From Bettongia penicillata ogilbyi (Eukaryota; Chordata; Mammalia; Diprotodontia; Potoroidae): a DNA stretch of 64,000 nucleotides. Position numbers and translations under genes: made by a program. Under the pieces are notes generated by a model. The model was not told where the DNA came from and did no database searches. It saw only the letters and a program-made list of their open reading frames with translations. Below, one piece after another: positions 11,305-22,960 of this stretch; position 1 is the first letter of the stretch; each line of letters opens with the position of its first letter. Where the stretch lies: positions 2,900,802-2,964,801 of the forward strand of contig JAJHZJ010000531.1 of NCBI GenBank assembly GCA_023548195.1. The letters are read 5' to 3'.

Positions 11305-11904
11305 CCCTATGATTTCATGAGAACAATGAATAATTGTCAGGTAAACATCCTACACTATTACAGATCAGCAACTATTTTACAACTTACAGTCTTAGTTGCT
11401 TTTATTATTATAACATATATATATATGTCACTGTCATTTTTATAGTGCTTTAATGTTTGTGAAATTCGTTGAATACATTATACCCCTTCTGGTATAGTGG
11501 TATATATGCCCCTCACCTGTGCTTTCATTGCAGAGTTGAGTTTCAAAGGGTAGCTTCAGGATTGTGTGGAGTTTTCCTTCAAAAGCTATAACAGGACCTC
11601 CCTCCCACCCAGTATACTTCCTATTGATAATCAGCTGGTAAACATAGTTATCCCTTAACAAAAGCATTTAATAAAATAGTATAGTAAAAATAGCCACACA
11701 AACCCTTCCTCCCAGGAATCTGGGGAGCATTCTCTCACAGATATACAGCAACATCTTGCAGAAGAATGATCCCAGACTTAAAGCAAAGTGGTAGTGACTC
11801 ACAGATGGAAATGTGGCCAAGGCAAATCCCAATTCCAGTAGATGAGGCCTCAAAGACTTTCCTCTCTTCCTTTAGTCCTCTCTCTATTTTACCAATTCTT
11901 GTTT

Positions 11905-12440
11905 GCCAAGGTTATTGTTTGCCTTTCATTCTCAAAGACGGTGGTGATTATCAGGGAGGTACCTGATAACGTGACATGCAAGTGAATTGAATCTAAGTGA
12001 GGGAGGGCTGCGCAAAGTCACCAGCCTCACTTCTCCTCTGTAGTCGTCTGGGTCCCGCGCCTAGATAAAGATCAGGACAATTGAAGATGGCACTGGATGC
12101 AGTGGGAGATCTTAGGCCTTTTTAAGCCAAGTGCTTCAACAGGTCTCAATTTGCTGAGGCAATGCCCTTAGTGATTAAGGCTAGGTAAGAAATGAAGCAG
12201 AGAATGGCCTCTTTTACCTAATCAAAAGAAAACTAAATCTGGGAGGTGAAGACACTCAGGGTTTCTGGCCAAAGTAGAAATAACTGTTATTTACATTCAC
12301 TCTGAGCCAATCAAGGTCCAAACAATGACCAAATAAGGCTTGGTCTGGGACCTATTATTGGTCAATCAATGAGCACCAGAGTGGTTTTGGTCCTAAAGAA
12401 AACAATTAGCCGCAAACTCCAAGATATATTTCAATGATCA
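11905..12440 (-). repeat. Chimeric SINE-like repeat, copy 1 (WSINE-type tail plus a different body)
   Basis: The left part, read in reverse, matches the WSINE 3' half (agtgaggctggtgactttg, ccctccctcact, caagtgaattg-type text). From about 12060 to 12440 the sequence differs from WSINE but is co-linear with 37800-38170, for example gcagtgggagatctta, ttacattcactctgagcc and aaggcttggtctggg. Confidence 0.6.
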
Positions 12441-12594
12441 AAATTTGAAGCCTTAAGTGATCAAAGAGAAAGGAGAGAGACAGAGAGAGAGAGCGTCATC
12501 TACAGATAACTTGCATGTGAGTACTTTGCAGAAAGTATCCCAGAGACTCCTGAACTAAAGGAAGGCACCTGTGGGGGACCTGTTTGCTTGACTT

Positions 12595-12780
12595 TCACAC
12601 AGAATTATAGACTGTGACCTTTCTGGGTTTAAAGATTATCATTTCATAAAAGGGGACACAAGGGCCAATGTGGTTAGATTAGTTATTCAAGTTCACATGG
12701 GTAGTAAGAGGTAGAACCAGAATTCAATCCCTAGTCTTCTCACTCTCACTTCTCACTCACAGCATTCTGTCTACCATTTC
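12595..12780 (-). repeat. MIR-type SINE fragment, antisense
   Basis: Shows caaaaggggacacaaggg-like text, tcacatgggtagtaagaggtagaacc and cctagtcttctcac. Last clear interspersed repeat before the repeat-poor region. Confidence 0.5.
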
Positions 12781-12889
12781 ATTTCCTGTGATACCTTTGA
12801 ATTCAGAATAAAGCCAAAGGATCCTCTTCACTTGCATTCAAATTCATAAAGAAAAAGGCCTATTATATTATATTTTGGTCACTAGTTAG

Positions 12890-13850
12890 ATTGAAATAAA
12901 GAAATATGCCAATGACTTTTTAATAAATTCATTTTATGTTTGACCAGAACTTGCAACTGGTATGTACTAGAAATGCAGAACACTATTGCTGACTGAGGAA
13001 TGATGGCAATTCCATTTTTTTTTTGCAGGTTTCAACAACTTTCTGTATCGTAAGAAATAAGTGCATCTCTTGCTATCATATTCAAAAAGAAAATGAAAAG
13101 GTTGCTAAATGCATAAGTAATTGTAACTGATTCATTGATCTGAATACTGTTTAAAGTAAAACAGTAAGTATTTCTGTCACACTTTGAAGTTGAGCTCTGC
13201 AGCTCAGTTTCCTCCCCGAGGGTTACTTTATAGCCATTAAGAATATGTACCTTTTATCTGGTGCCTTCAATTAATTGAATTTCAAAAAATATTCTGAATT
13301 TTTTTTTTTTTGAGAAAATCACTTCATTTCTGGAGGACATTTTTGTGTGATTTATTGCTACAGTAATTAAAAGCACCGAACATTAGGCTGGTCACTGTTG
13401 GAACTCCTGCCTGCCTTTGGCTATACTGTGGTTAGGTTAAGATATATGTGGTTTTCAAGACATTTCCTAAGCAAGGAGAGAAATTTTTATTCTTTTCAGA
13501 CTGCTTCTAAAATGTTAGCTTACTTTCCTAAATGACTTCTTAAAGAGATCCCACCAGTATTTACATGGTAATTAAATGCAAATACAATTAAACTCTTCTA
13601 CATTAAACAATTAAAAAGGAAAAATCCCAAAATGATAAATGTTTTCTGATTTTCTTCGCACTTTTTCTATGGCATAACTGATGTCATAAAATTATCTTTA
13701 CTAGTATAAAACCCTCCCACGAACCCCTGATTGGGAGTTTTGGTGAAGTTACAATTGCTAATTAGGATAATTAGCAGAGAGGAAGGCTCAGCCTGAATTG
13801 AAAATTAACTCTCTAGTTTAAAAAAAAAAAAGTATGAATTAATTACAGCA
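12890..13850. promoter_or_regulatory. Repeat-free AT-rich block with homeodomain palindrome; candidate regulatory element
   Basis: Past the last flank SINE this is unique-looking sequence with many TAAT/ATTA words, including the perfect inverted repeat GCTAATTA-GGA-TAATTAGC at 13757-13775 and CTTTTTCTATGGCATAACTGATGTCATAAA-like text nearby. Conserved elements of developmental genes often look like this. No coding signal is seen. Confidence 0.3.
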
Positions 13851-14392
13851 CTTGGTTTCAGAGAAACAAATTCTGCCCTTTAATTTATCTCTCTATCTTT
13901 CACTTCTCACTCTCTCTGTCCCTATGTTTATCTCAGCCTCTATCTTCACTTTCTGTCTTTCAATATCTCCCTTTTCTTCCCTTCCTCTTCCCCCTCCTCA
14001 TATTAGGAAAAATTATTTTGCTGTCTTTAGTCAGTCAATCTTTAGAAAATTAAGTGGGTTTGGGAAATAAACTGCTAGAAAATTGACACAGATAAATAAA
14101 TGTTAGTGCTCAGAAACCTCTAATATTACTTGATAGTCTTGCCTAAGAAATATTTCTTTCTCCCCATATCAAACACAAGTAGAAAAACCAATAGCATTCT
14201 ATTTTTAAATGTCCAAATATTTTTCTGTACTTTGTCTTATGCCTATAACACACATAACAAATTACTTCTACTTAGACAATTTTTTAAAATGTGTTCCCTA
14301 TTTAATATGGGTTGTTTGTTTGTTTTTTATGTCAGAGTATTCAAAAAGATTCTAAATTTCAAGGTGACCAAAGCACATTTTCCCCAGCCTTT

Positions 14393-14396
<4 letters not shown>

Positions 14397-14476
<80 letters not shown>
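14397..14476 (+). repeat. (CT)n microsatellite
   Basis: About 40 CT units. The Ser/Leu-repeat ORFs over it are artefacts. Confidence 0.97.
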
Positions 14477-14477
<1 letters not shown>

Positions 14478-15189
14478 CCTCTGTGGGTGTATGCATATAT
14501 GTATGTGTGTTACAAAGGCAGGTCTGGGTTCTTCTAGACCAATTTCCTATTTAGATATGCATATCTCATTTTTGAATTAATATCCTTTCACTTTTAATAT
14601 GGAGTTGAATCAGAAGATTTAGCAAAAGACAATAGTTCAGACTTTTGAACATCATATGCTAATCCTGATGGTATAGAATAATAAACAAGAATGGCTCCTT
14701 CTTTGGATCCATGTGTTGGTTCAACCTCCTCAAAGTATGGTAGGAAAAGCAAAGTACATACAACATGGAATTTTGCAGTCAGCCCACTAGCACAACTTTT
14801 CAAACACTCTGTTCATTCTTTTTCTGTCCCCAACATCCACTTCAAAATGGTCTCATCATAGGTCTATACCATGGTCCCATCTTTCAGGGATCTGCTTAAC
14901 GAGACAATTTTTCTATTTGATTTTTTAAAGTATATTTTCCCAGTAAGGTGTCTACTTAAATGCTTGTCTGTATCAACATTCTTTATTATGAAAGTAAAGT
15001 GAGAGAAGAATGGGATGGCCATCCTTGTGGCACAGAAAATAGTTTTTCCCTGTAGTTGTGGCACTCAAAAAAATTCCATTTTTAGTCCCAAAGACCACAC
15101 TTCAGTCGATGGAATTCTTCATTCTGTGCTGGGTCAGTATGTGGCTAGAGGAGCTGTTGGTGTGCTTTCTGCGAAACTTAGGCCAAGAA
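14477..15189. other. No gene; repeat-poor
   Basis: Nothing coding or repetitive is recognised. Confidence 0.4.
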
Positions 15190-15350
15190 GCAAAACCACA
15201 GTTAGTACAGTAGAACAAGTACTGTATGTATGGTTAGGGGATCTGAGTTTCAATCCTGCCTCTGATATTTTCTACTTTGTAATGTTAACTTTTTTTAGGC
15301 CTTGGTTTTCTTGTCTCTAAAATGATGGCCACTGAAGCCCCTTGCAGCTC
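15190..15350 (+). repeat. MIR-type SINE fragment
   Basis: Shows gatctgagtttcaatcctgcctctg, then ttggttttcttgtctctaaaatgatgg. One of very few interspersed repeats between 13 and 37 kb. Confidence 0.55.
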
Positions 15351-18300
15351 TTGAGCCAGGAAATCTAGAAATATATGGATGTCTTTGACTTTGGATGCTG
15401 AAACAAACATTGCCACCAAATTCACATCCTCCATTTTCTGACTTAGCCTCTTGCAGACTGTGGCTTATCCTTCTAAAACAGTAATCTGTCCTTTTTCCAC
15501 TTTGGTGGTATGATTAGGGGAACAGCAGTAGGGGAACAACTGATTCTGATATTTGTCCCTTTGTAGATGAAGACACCTGTATCTGTGTTAGACATGATTG
15601 TCAGGAATACCAGGAGACTCATTCAACTAACTACCTCACATTCAAACCACTGGCTGTCTCTTCTTGTTGCTGAAGCTTCCCTCGAAGGGAGAAATCTAGT
15701 AGCAGTGGCCAAGCCCTACAGGAACAGAAATATTTACTTAGATTCCTCTCTGGCTGCTTTGCCAACAGGAGAAACAAAAAAAGAATTGAAAGATGATCCA
15801 TTGGGGAACAAGTACTGACCAGAAGGCTCTGGGTATGGGGGTGGCAAGAACTCTCTGCCTTGTCAGTGGCATCCAGACAGAGTGAAGCGGTAAGATTTGT
15901 CTAGAGAATATGCACCCTGACCCAATGAAGACTATTTTTGTTGTAGCTGCTGACGTTACAGCTGCTGCTGCTGGGGGGACTGTCTTCTGAATAAAATCAT
16001 CCTCTCTAAACTGTGGTGGAATGTTTCCCCAAGGGACTCTTGGCAAGGGTCTTGGGGAATTTTCATCTTTTCTCCAGAGTACAAGCAGAGATGGGCCTTG
16101 GAAATAAGGTGGGAGTATTCTACATAATCCCATTGCCTGTGAAGTTAGGTAGGGCAGTGGGTGGGCAAGGATGGGCTTCTGATCTTCTAGTCATCTTCTG
16201 GGATTCTGGATCAAGGTCAGGATTCTAATGCTTTGACTCTTAAATGCCAATGTATTAGGTAGAAGATTTGTATGAAAAGCAAAAAGAAAGTCTTGAGAGA
16301 ATCATGGAAAGGGGACAAGCAGCTGACCCTTCTTCCCAATGAGGAATGATTTTGTTGCAAGCTACACATCAAATATTTTTGTTTTTTAAGAATAGAAGAA
16401 TCCTATCCATTGGGAGAAGACCTCTAACTATGGGGCAGGGATGATCTTAAACCCACTGCAATCTAAACTTAATGGATTGATCTATTTCTTTGCATGTTCA
16501 ATGGGGCTTATTGTCTGGCTATGGTTCTCCTTATTAAATAGTAAGAAATATTAAACAGGAGAGTTTTTTAAATAAACTGGATGAGATTTAAACATGTTGC
16601 ATGTCTATTTTGTTTTGTTCTCATTTCCTAAAGGGAAAGTAACAAAATAAGGACCAAAAGCTCTCACCACAAGGGTACTTAAAACTATCTTTTCTCTCCT
16701 CCTTCCTTCTCTCAAGTTTGAACTAAGTCATCCTTCCTGGAGAAGAAATATTCTTTTCTCCCTGAATAGAACCCAGTCCTAGCTTTTGTCATCTAAAGCA
16801 AACAGGTTACTTTAGTTGAAAAAGGTATAGATCCAGTTTGGAATTTGGTCCTGGGGTAATAAATGAAATACAGAGACTTCCTTAAGAATTTATCTCCTGA
16901 GAAGGACCCCCTCATCTGACAAGTCAATGGTAAATAGCCAACGTCTTCATTCTTTGAAAAACGACCCCAATTCATTTTTCTAGGACCAGCTCAGGTTCAG
17001 CTCCTTCATAGAAAGGGCAAAATAAGGAGACAGAGCTTGGGGAAACTGATTATTGAGCTGACTTGCTTTTCTTCTTACTGTTTTTTGGGGGCTCTTCTTT
17101 TATGGTCACCCTGCTCTGCAAAAGGAAAGGGGGGGACAAATTTGTCCAGTGTGTTACTTGTTATTGGCAAAACAACTAGATATTTTATTGTCTTCCTAGC
17201 ATCTGGAGGGGAAAAAAGATCATTTGAGAAGGAAGGGGTAGAAGGAAACTAACAATATTTTTTCTTATATTATCCACTATCAAGTTTGAAATGTCATTGC
17301 ACAGTAATTTATTATGAAGGAAAAACAAGTAAATGACTATATCAAGTGAAAATGACATGCAACGGGGATGGGAGTAGAAAGAAAAAACTCTCAATATAAT
17401 TTGTCTCAAAAAGTCTTCATGAGTCCCCTTTTTAAATGAATTTTAAGCCTATATTTTCATATATGTAAATGAAATGTATGCCATGTATCATACCATATGT
17501 AATTATCATATAGGTATACATGTACATATATGATATATTTTTACTCTCTTTAATGCTGAGCTATAAGGTTTGGATCAAATAAACGTGAAACCTTCTCATT
17601 ACAGGTACTATAGACCTGTGACTTATGCCTGCTCCAGCTATAGCTTCCTTCTTTGTTCTCTCATTCCCTGTCTACCCTCAGTCTACTCTAATGCTAGTTG
17701 GAACCATCAACCTGAATCAGTGAGAGAGAATTGGGGAGGGTGAATAAAAACCAATAAAAATTTTCAGTAAAATAGAGATCCAGAGTCACTCAGAAGCTTC
17801 CTTGATGACAGTCTTGGAAGATTTGATCCTGGGCTTAATGGCTCCTGAATTGATTCCCATACATCTAGCCTTCATCCTTGCATTTTCCTCCCAGTCCCCT
17901 CAAAAGTCAAAGTTGCTTTATTCTGACATAGTGAAAACCTCATAGATTCCTTTTCTTGAACGGTGGGGCTCCTGAACCTGAGTGCTTCTGGCAAAACACT
18001 TCCTTTAGGAGAGACACAAAAATGTCCCTATCAAAAACTCTATTTCCTTGCCAGCTGTGAGGCCTGGGACCATGTGCCCAAACTTAGATCGATTCTCCTC
18101 CTGACGACCAGAGCCCAGTGAAGAAGAGAAGGGTCGAAGAAAGTCCGGTGGAGCAGATGTGTAGAAGGAGGCAGAGAAAATGGGCTGTGACACCTCTAAC
18201 TTCCCAGAGAAGGGGAGAACGGAAGGAGGGGGTTGTGACCCAAGTGGACATGGGATTCAAGTCTATTCCGGTGTGATGGGGAGGGACAGGGTTCTTGGTT

Positions 18301-18479
18301 GCTGGCCCCTAGACAATGTCCCCCAGGAGTCCTGTGGTCATCCTTAATAGGACAAACAGAGATGCATAAGCTAAATCCACATCATTCCTCACAACACCGT
18401 CCCCCACCCCATCCCCCATCATCGCCGGCTCCTTCCTACCCTAGGGCTCGCTTGTGTGAGAGAGGTAGAGACTTGAAGA
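15351..18479. other. Intergenic, repeat-poor, no gene seen
   Basis: Several 60-130 codon ORFs (for example 15738-16133 on the minus strand) show no protein family. An AT-rich stretch with catatatg words lies at 17455-17540. Part of it may be regulatory, but I see no specific signal. Confidence 0.4.
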
Positions 18480-18740
18480 GAAAGCAAGCAGAATGAGCAC
18501 TTGCCATCTTTACTTGCCCTGATAAATTACAGTTTGCATGTGGGTGTAGTTAATCAAAGCCTTGATAGATGGCTGTCTTACAGCGTGTACAACCTGGAGA
18601 TGATTTGGTTAAACGGAGGACATTCGTGTCCTTTCGGAATCAATGCAATTATTGTTTGCCACCCCGACAACATCTGGAGTGGCAGCACTGATTTGACTGA
18701 CCTGTTATTGATGGCGGTGTCCACTCTTCCTCCCTAACCT
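18480..18740. promoter_or_regulatory. Candidate conserved non-coding element 6.6 kb upstream of IRX4
   Basis: The stretch is free of repeats and dense in developmental motifs: a TCF/LEF word ATCAAAG at about 18554, GATTTGG, a CTGTCTTAC MEIS/TGIF-like word, CAATTATTG, and TGATTTGACTGACCTG. Its even base composition and lack of simple sequence differ from the flanks. It could be an enhancer. The 78-codon ORF on it has no recognisable protein and is probably chance. Confidence 0.4.
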
Positions 18741-18759
18741 CTTTGAACCTCTGCAACCT

Positions 18760-18915
18760 GCTTCCCCCAACAAACACACAACCCCCCACCCCACCCCCGG
18801 CGCGCGCGCGCCCCGCCACTCAGCCCAGCACTTATAACCCCCAAGAATGCATACGCGAGGTCGAGTTTTCGAAGGAAAAGTTGGGAACTCCTGCTCGCGT
18901 TGGAAAGTGTTAATC
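18760..18915. promoter_or_regulatory. Local CpG/GC-rich patch, possible upstream promoter
   Basis: A C-rich run leads into ggcgcgcgcgcgccccgcc at 18799, then cattcgcgagg-like and ttttcgaagg text with several CpGs. In a genome that looks CpG-poor this stands out. It might be a promoter of an upstream non-coding exon or antisense transcript; no splice site proves it. Confidence 0.25.
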
Positions 18916-19414
18916 AGCAGGAAAGAGTGTGATCAGTGGAGCTATTCACTTGAACGTCACTCTGGTACAGGGGTTAGTGAAGTGATTGTGGCGCCTAGGG
19001 ACTGAAGGAAGGCATATTCCACTCCAGTCAGGTGTTATACACTGAGAAATGTCTACATTAGTTCTCTATAGCTCTCCGCAAGTGAACCGGTACAGGAAAG
19101 AGACCAGGACCCCAGCAATGGAAAAGCCCTCGCGGGAACATCAGAGTTGCAGCCTGGCTTGATCTCTCAGGTACAGAAATATCTCTCAACCCTCTCAACT
19201 CCCCAATCCCCTCCCCATTCCTCACACCTCCTCCAGCCCCCCGCTCCTTTTGCCCCCATCCCCCTCCCTGTATCCACTTCTTTTTGATGAGGTGGCTTTT
19301 TTCTCCCATAAAAAGCCGGGAGCTGAAAAGTAGGGGAGGGACAGAGGAGCGTAGGTACATCCATGGGTTTTGTGCAATGATTACCTAGGATTGAGTGCAG
19401 ATTGAGTTTAAGCA

Positions 19415-19467
<53 letters not shown>

Positions 19468-22430
19468 TGTGTTTTCTTAGGGAAAGGGCGATGGATCCGA
19501 CGTTTCCGCGAAAGTGAAGGTAGGGTACAGAGCTCCTCCACGGTCCCGGCTCTGACAGCGCAAACTTTGCAGAAAATCGGATTTACTCTGACTGAAACAA
19601 AGTTTGGTTTCCACAAGAGATGGGGTGGAGTATGTGTGTCAGGGGACGAAGTGAGGTGGGGGTAGGGGTGGTGGATTTCAAGCCAAGTGCTGCTCAGAGT
19701 TCAGAAAAAGTAAGAGGAAGAAAGAGAGTGTGTGGGCGGGGGGAGACAAGGAGAGAAAAAGCTAATACTGGGAAGCTTAAGGACGAGTCACTGAGAATCA
19801 CAAATCCAAGGGACCATGGCTCCCCTGTGAATCATGTGTCCATGAAGGCAGCGCCTTTGCCCCGGGACCCAACGGGTGGAAAAGGAGGGAGGGGACGGGG
19901 TATGGGGGTACAAGTTCTTGGAGCCGCGGCGCTTAGTTTCCTGGGCCACCTGGGCGGATGCTGAGCTTTTCTACTGAGTACTGCTGGAAATTTAGAAGGG
20001 CTGAGTAGATGGCGGGAAGTGGATGGGAGGGGAGAGAGGGAAAGGGAGGACAGACAGGAGAACCGAATTGTCAAGTGATGAAAGTGAATAAATTGCAAAG
20101 TACTGCAATCTGAATCTGAGGCCTGCCTTCATGCACTCAGACTGTTATCTCCCCTCCCTTTCCAGCACTCCCCCACCTTCACCTGACCCCGAGAAACCAG
20201 GCAAAAGCTACCACGGGATCCTTCTCAAGCCTTCCACCCTTCCCCCCCACCTCCACCCCCGCCCTTCCTACCCTACTTCGCAGCCGCCTGGGTCTTTTGG
20301 ATCATTTCTACCTCCTTGCCTTGCCTTCTTGAGCAAAGCGCTAAGACACCCCAAATGGGCTCTGGTTTTGACTGTACTAGAAGAAGGGGCCTCCCTGGGA
20401 GCTTGCGATTCCACTACCTCCCTCTACCATCCTGGTCGCTTAGAAATGAATTGTCTTAGCCCTGGCTCTGAAATCAACACTTCTTAGTGGCTATAGTCGC
20501 CGGAGTGGAGGTGGGGGTAACAGTCCTAGTAGCTCTTAGCAAAAGTCGCTCTTTGCCTTTGGTTTCCTGTCACTCCCCTCCCTACTGGACAACAAGGTAG
20601 TTTTTGTCATTGTTGAGTTTTCAGAAATTAGATAGCCTAGGACAGTGAGTTTCTCATTCTAAAGTCCCTCTATGTATTCCAGAGACCCCAAGTATTTCAA
20701 AGGAACCTCAGCACTTCCAGAACCTGAGAAGAGGAAAAAGCAGTCAAGTCCACTTGAGAGTGCGTATTATCTGGGGCTGCACTTTCCCTGGGCTTGCCTC
20801 ATCTAGGACCTCCACCAGTCTCCCTTGACTCTCTGGCAGGGGCCTGCTCCAGCAATGGGCTGATTTCTCCTTCCCCACACCACCCCCCTTAAAATTAAGT
20901 TTTGGAAACTTTAAAGGTGAATCTACTGTGGAATTTTTCAGTCTGTAGCTTTGACTTTCTTCTCCCTATAGCTTTTCTAACAATGCATGCATACTGAAAC
21001 CATGGGGCTTCTCCTGGACGCCTAGGTATGGTCAATCCATTCAACAGAGAGCACTGAACACTGTTGGTACATGTAAAAGCATATTTGTAGATATGGCTTG
21101 GTGTATATACATGTATACATGTAGGTACTATGTATGCATATATGTATAGATTGCAGGATGTTTAGATAAATGAGATTATAGCCATTCACTTCTAATATGG
21201 GATATTTCAGTGACTCCTTGTGCCTTGGCAGCAAAGACAAGGAAGAGAAAAATCCTGGTCTCTTGTCTAGGGTTGCACTTTTTGTGGGAAAGGGGCTTTG
21301 GGACAATGATATACATGAAGCATATACAGAATGTTTTTGACACTAAAATTCCTCCTATGTGCTTTAGGTTAGTGGTTGTCCCACAGTACTGGAGATCAAC
21401 TTAGATTTGGGTCTATTTCAAAGCCAGGAGATGAAGGTGCTTCATCAGGGGTTGACGAATTGTCTGGAGCATTTGAGCTCAGGCACCATTACTGCTAAGA
21501 TGCCAGGCAGTCCATAGTCAGGGTACTCTAAGCATAAGCCATGGTCAAACTTGCAGAGGGAAGTCGGGGCCCAGAAAACTTAAGACCAGTAAAAGGAGAG
21601 TAGAGATGGAAAAGAATAATGTCCAGTCTCTTGTTTGGTAACAGAAGTTGGGAATGACATTTCAGAAGAGCATTGACCGATCATGACACCAGGGAGACTC
21701 AGGGCCCTAGGGAAAGTGGAGAGTTGTCGGTAGTAGAATGGACTGGGTGGAAAGAAACATGACAGAATTGTACAGTGATTAATAAAGGGACCTTCTGTGC
21801 ACCCACAATAACACCTCCTCCTCTTTTCAAGGGGGAGGGGGTTGCAAAGGAATGGCATTAAGGCTGCTAGGTAGAAGATTACTGTGGCTATATAAATACC
21901 TAGGAATATATATATGGAATCTGATCTAGTATTTTAAAGATTAATAGATTTATCAGATTCTTAATTTTTGTGCAGTCCAGAATATTTTTGCTCAATTGCT
22001 TTCAGTAGGAGCAGAAAAAAAGGGATACCAGATACTGGAGAAACTGAGAGGTCATCACAACTGCTTAAAAGTGTTCACTGGCTCATTCTGCTACTTCTAG
22101 TGCTCAGCTAGGAGCCAGTCTGAAAACAAGGACATCGGGTTTCCTTCATGGACTGGGTGACTGGTCCCTGAGAGTTTAAGTAAGCAAATTCCTCCAACCT
22201 AACCACTATAACCCCCAAACAATGTCACACAATTGGAATCCAAGACAAAACAAATCTTCTAATGAGACTTTTTTTCTCCTGTTACTCTGCTATAAATTAT
22301 CTAATCCACCACTCATATCCCACCTCCAGACTCTTTACAAGGTTGCAAACAAGTTATGTGTAAAAAAATAAATAATTAAAAGAAGTACCTTGTTCTACTG
22401 GAATGAAAAGGGGGGTGGGTGAGGAAAAGA

Positions 22431-22433
<3 letters not shown>
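18916..22433. other. Intergenic upstream of IRX4; mixed GC-rich and unique sequence
   Basis: GC-rich sequence with scattered CpGs at 19480-20520, a (GT)n tract at 19415-19471, then unique AT-rich DNA. ORFs up to 149 codons on both strands overlap each other and the repeat, with no family resemblance. It may hold non-coding exons that I cannot define. Confidence 0.4.
19415..19471 (+). repeat. (GT)n microsatellite
   Basis: About 27 GT units, slightly interrupted. It gives Val-Cys and Thr-His ORFs on the two strands. Confidence 0.95.

Positions 22434-22490
<57 letters not shown>
22434..22490 (+). repeat. (GA)n microsatellite
   Basis: About 28 GA units directly left of a candidate conserved element. 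Confidence 0.95.
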
Positions 22491-22493
<3 letters not shown>

Positions 22494-22494
22494 C

Positions 22495-22960
22495 ATTTCT
22501 GTAAGAAGGCCCGTTGGCTAGTTTCTTATTATTTACACGAAGGTGATATTAGCAATGCAGGTGAGAATGAAATAAACAGCTCGCCAAGAAATCAATACAG
22601 AATTCAAAAACAATTATTAATGTCATTTGACTCGTGTTCTTTTTACATTTCTCCCGGCTACAGACGCTAAACTGTCTGAATAATTTGCATGGATCTGCGA
22701 TTCATTATTTCCGATGCCTTTCCTTTGAAAGCAGCTAGGACAGCAGCTTACTATAGTCTAACTCGATCGGAGAACTAGTATTTTCATCTGTAAATTAAAG
22801 CAATTACGCAGCAGATATTATATTATGTGTACTATGGTCTCCAGATAGTCATCCATCACCTTCAATCGAGCTGTCAGAGTGGGCAGATTCGTTTCTGGGA
22901 GGCAGTCTTCCAGCTGGGGAGAAGAAGAGAACATCATCATTAATTAGAGTGTGACCCTGG
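22495..22960. promoter_or_regulatory. Candidate conserved non-coding element 2.4-2.8 kb upstream of IRX4
   Basis: A repeat-free block with CAATTATTAATG, AATTTGCATGG (an octamer-like word), TGTAAATTAAAGCAATTACG, TTCAATCGAGCTGTCAGAG (with TGTCAG, a MEIS core) and TCATTAATTAGAG. It has the look of a developmental enhancer: AT-leaning, without low-complexity runs, and studded with homeodomain words. It is bounded on the left by a (GA)n tract. Confidence 0.4.

Noticed and set aside
15738..16133. 131-codon minus-strand ORF with an Ala run
   Set aside because: The Ala run comes from a gctgctgctg stretch; no domain or neighbouring exon supports a gene.
18501..18737. 78-codon ORF inside the candidate upstream enhancer
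   Set aside because: No protein family and no splice context; the constraint signal, if real, fits non-coding DNA better.
19167..19964. Overlapping ORFs of 87-149 codons on both strands
   Set aside because: They run across the (GT)n tract and GC-rich sequence, conflict with each other and show no family resemblance.
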